A DNA stretch of 9,195 nt, from positions 1-9,195 of the forward strand of contig JAJRQX010000055.1 of NCBI GenBank assembly GCA_024280065.1, in the 5' to 3' direction. The number at the start of each line of letters is the position of its first letter. Positions within the stretch are counted from its first letter, which is position 1. Source of the DNA: Aquificota bacterium. GTDB lineage: Bacteria; Aquificota; Aquificia; Aquificales; Aquificaceae. Positions 8,215-9,195 of the stretch are shown here, piece after piece. A program made the position numbers and the translations under genes. The notes beneath the pieces are model-generated. The model was given only the letters and a program-made list of their open reading frames with translations. It was not told the DNA's origin and did not search any database.

Positions 8215-8216
8215 CC
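8199..8216 (+). promoter_or_regulatory. Direct-repeat operator, copy 2 (GGTAACG-TTCA-GGTAACC)
   Basis: GGTAACG (8199-8205) and GGTAACC (8210-8216) repeat the copy at 5344-5361, with only two transitions in the 4-base spacer. It overlaps the end of the kinase gene, with the TAA stop inside the second half-site, and stands 49 bp before the lipoprotein ATG. ACTAAT follows both copies at a short distance. At the position corresponding to the -10 of copy 1 there is TAATTT (8226-8231), a poor -10 that would need an activator. Confidence 0.65.
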
Positions 8217-8242
8217 TTTCCGCACTAATTTCTATGCGGAAA
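8217..8242 (+). repeat. Perfect 8-bp inverted repeat TTTCCGCA-N10-TGCGGAAA
   Basis: The arms are 8217-8224 and 8235-8242 around a 10-base AT-rich loop, starting directly after the second GGTAAC box. It lies 10 bases before the lipoprotein's Shine-Dalgarno. There is no U-run after the stem on either strand, so it is a poor intrinsic terminator. A protein-binding palindrome or a leader hairpin is more likely. Confidence 0.55.
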
Positions 8243-8251
8243 AACGGTCAT

Positions 8252-8258
8252 GGAGGTG
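8252..8258 (+). promoter_or_regulatory. Shine-Dalgarno GGAGGTG of the lipoprotein gene
   Basis: GGAGGTG is followed by six bases (GTAGCG) and ATG AAA AAA. This fixes the start at 8265 rather than the in-frame ATG at 8250, and implies a true 5' leader for this gene. Confidence 0.75.
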
Positions 8259-8264
8259 GTAGCG

Positions 8265-9195
8265 ATGAAAAAAATGACCCTTCTATCCGCAATCTTCGGA
8301 GCGGGCATTATCGCCTACAGCTGCGGGGGCGGTGGAGGATCAAGCGGGACGGTGGCTACTTACATAACTGATTCTCCTGAAAATTTTAAAAAACTTGAGG
8401 TCGGCATAAGGGAGGTTTCCCTGGTGAACACTGGCACGGGGGAGGAGTGCATCGTCTTCAGCTCTGACCCAGCCTACAGGATAGACTTGATAGAGGTCAG
8501 AAACGTCCTTCAGCTCCTTGACATATCCAGCTGTCCGGCGGGACCATACAACAGGCTGAGGATAGTGATGGACAAAAGCCCCGTTGAGGTTATAGACAAT
8601 AATGGAGACTCCCACATCTGTGAGCTTGTTGACCACGATCCGAACCATAACCCGAATATACCCAACGAGGTCCACTGTGATCCCAACACAAACACATGCC
8701 ATGTGCTCGTCAACGGTGCTGTAAACATTTTCGCATCTCAGAACAACCACCTTATCCTTGACTTTGAACTTAAGGATTCAGAGGTGAACCTCAACACTAA
8801 TCCCTGCACTGTAACCTTCAAGGTAACACCCCTCCACGCTAAGGGTGATAAACATGATGAGCTAAGCGGTGTGATAACAGACCTCAGGAACGGCAGTTTT
8901 GACCTGAATGTCCATCACGGTATGACCTTCACTGTAGACTACAGCCAGGTGAATCAAACAGGTGTGGATGATCTCCTCCAGTTTGCGTATAGTAAAAACC
9001 TGAAGGTTGAAGTAGAGTGCATCAGCTTGGATCTTAACACCGCCCACTGTATAGCTAAAGAGATAGAGGTTGAGGTGAAGGGTAAAGCACAAAATGTTGG
9101 TCCCAACAGCTTGCAGATACAAATGGATCCAGATGATCCAGGTTCTACTATTGACGTTGAGCTTGAGCCTAATGGTGAGCTTGAAGGCGATATAA
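8265..9195 (+). CDS. DUF4382-type lipoprotein, C-terminus outside the window
   Basis: The frame is open for 310 codons to the right edge. MKKMTLLSAIFGAGIIAYSC is a lipoprotein signal with lipid-accepting Cys20, followed by the flexible linker GGGGGSSG. Residues 28-190 match the DUF4382 pattern: GTVATYITDSPENFKKLEVGI, a central RIDLIEVRN, LDISSCPAGPYNRLRIVMD and LILDFELKDSEV. Residues about 195-310 resemble one or two DUF5666-type small beta modules (SGVITDLRNGSFDL, KNLKVEVECIS, KEIEVEVKGKAQNVG). Eight further cysteines (62, 90, 119, 138, 145, 181, 252, 262) suggest disulfides, so the protein is placed in the periplasm or at the outer membrane. An Asn/Pro/Asp/His-rich loop sits at 123-146. Neither domain has a firmly known function. 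Its codon use is more AT-rich and Asn-rich than that of its neighbours. Confidence 0.82.
   Translation, partial: MKKMTLLSAIFGAGIIAYSCGGGGGSSGTVATYITDSPENFKKLEVGIREVSLVNTGTGEECIVFSSDPAYRIDLIEVRNVLQLLDISSCPAGPYNRLRIVMDKSPVEVIDNNGDSHICELVDHDPNHNPNIPNEVHCDPNTNTCHVLVNGAVNIFASQNNHLILDFELKDSEVNLNTNPCTVTFKVTPLHAKGDKHDELSGVITDLRNGSFDLNVHHGMTFTVDYSQVNQTGVDDLLQFAYSKNLKVEVECISLDLNTAHCIAKEIEVEVKGKAQNVGPNSLQIQMDPDDPGSTIDVELEPNGELEGDI

Noticed and set aside
8217..8242. Intrinsic terminator after the kinase gene
   Set aside because: No T-run follows the stem; the 3' side is A-rich, and the stem ends in weak A-T pairs.

Overview
The window looks like a piece of chromosome from a thermophilic Gram-negative bacterium, most likely of the Aquificota (Aquifex/Hydrogenobacter/Thermocrinis type). 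This is inferred from the Glu/Lys/Arg/Val-rich, Gln-poor proteins, heavy use of AGG/AGA and ATA codons, lone hisF and purD genes outside his or pur operons, and several envelope genes (family 9 glycosyltransferase, LptF/LptG-like permease, outer-membrane barrel, lipoprotein). No RNA genes, insertion sequences, CRISPR arrays or phage genes are visible, and no gene-free stretch exceeds about 80 bases.

Layout. Bases 1-287 hold the C-terminal end of a family 9 glycosyltransferase (+). Facing it are a macro-domain protein and an unrecognised 73-residue protein (-). Then come hisF and a thiamine-binding (MTH1187-type) protein (+), a short LptF/LptG-like permease (-), purD (+) and an AI-2E-family permease (-). 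From 5383 to the end everything reads rightward: a small secreted Glu/Met-rich protein, an outer-membrane barrel with a thrombospondin type 3 repeat, an OmpR/PhoB-type response regulator, its histidine kinase, and a DUF4382-type lipoprotein cut by the window end. The left 5.3 kb is a tightly packed set of unrelated housekeeping genes that keep switching strand. Three convergent pairs overlap (63, 4 and 17 bp), and one divergent pair has only 23 bp between start codons.

Two signals stand out. First, most genes lack a Shine-Dalgarno sequence and instead have a -10 hexamer (often a perfect TATAAT) ending 6-8 bases before the start codon, which predicts leaderless mRNAs. Only the 73-residue protein and the lipoprotein have a clear Shine-Dalgarno.

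Second, an 18-bp element GGTAACG-N4-GGTAACC occurs exactly twice, 16 of 18 bases identical: in front of the secreted Glu/Met-rich gene and between the kinase gene and the lipoprotein gene. Its geometry (two 7-bp direct repeats, 11-bp period, ending 9 bp before the -10 at the first site) is that of a PhoB/OmpR-type operator. The simplest reading is that the encoded response regulator controls both flanks of its own cluster, giving a small envelope-associated two-component system whose surface or periplasmic targets are the Glu/Met-rich protein, the barrel and the lipoprotein. The stimulus cannot be read from the sequence.
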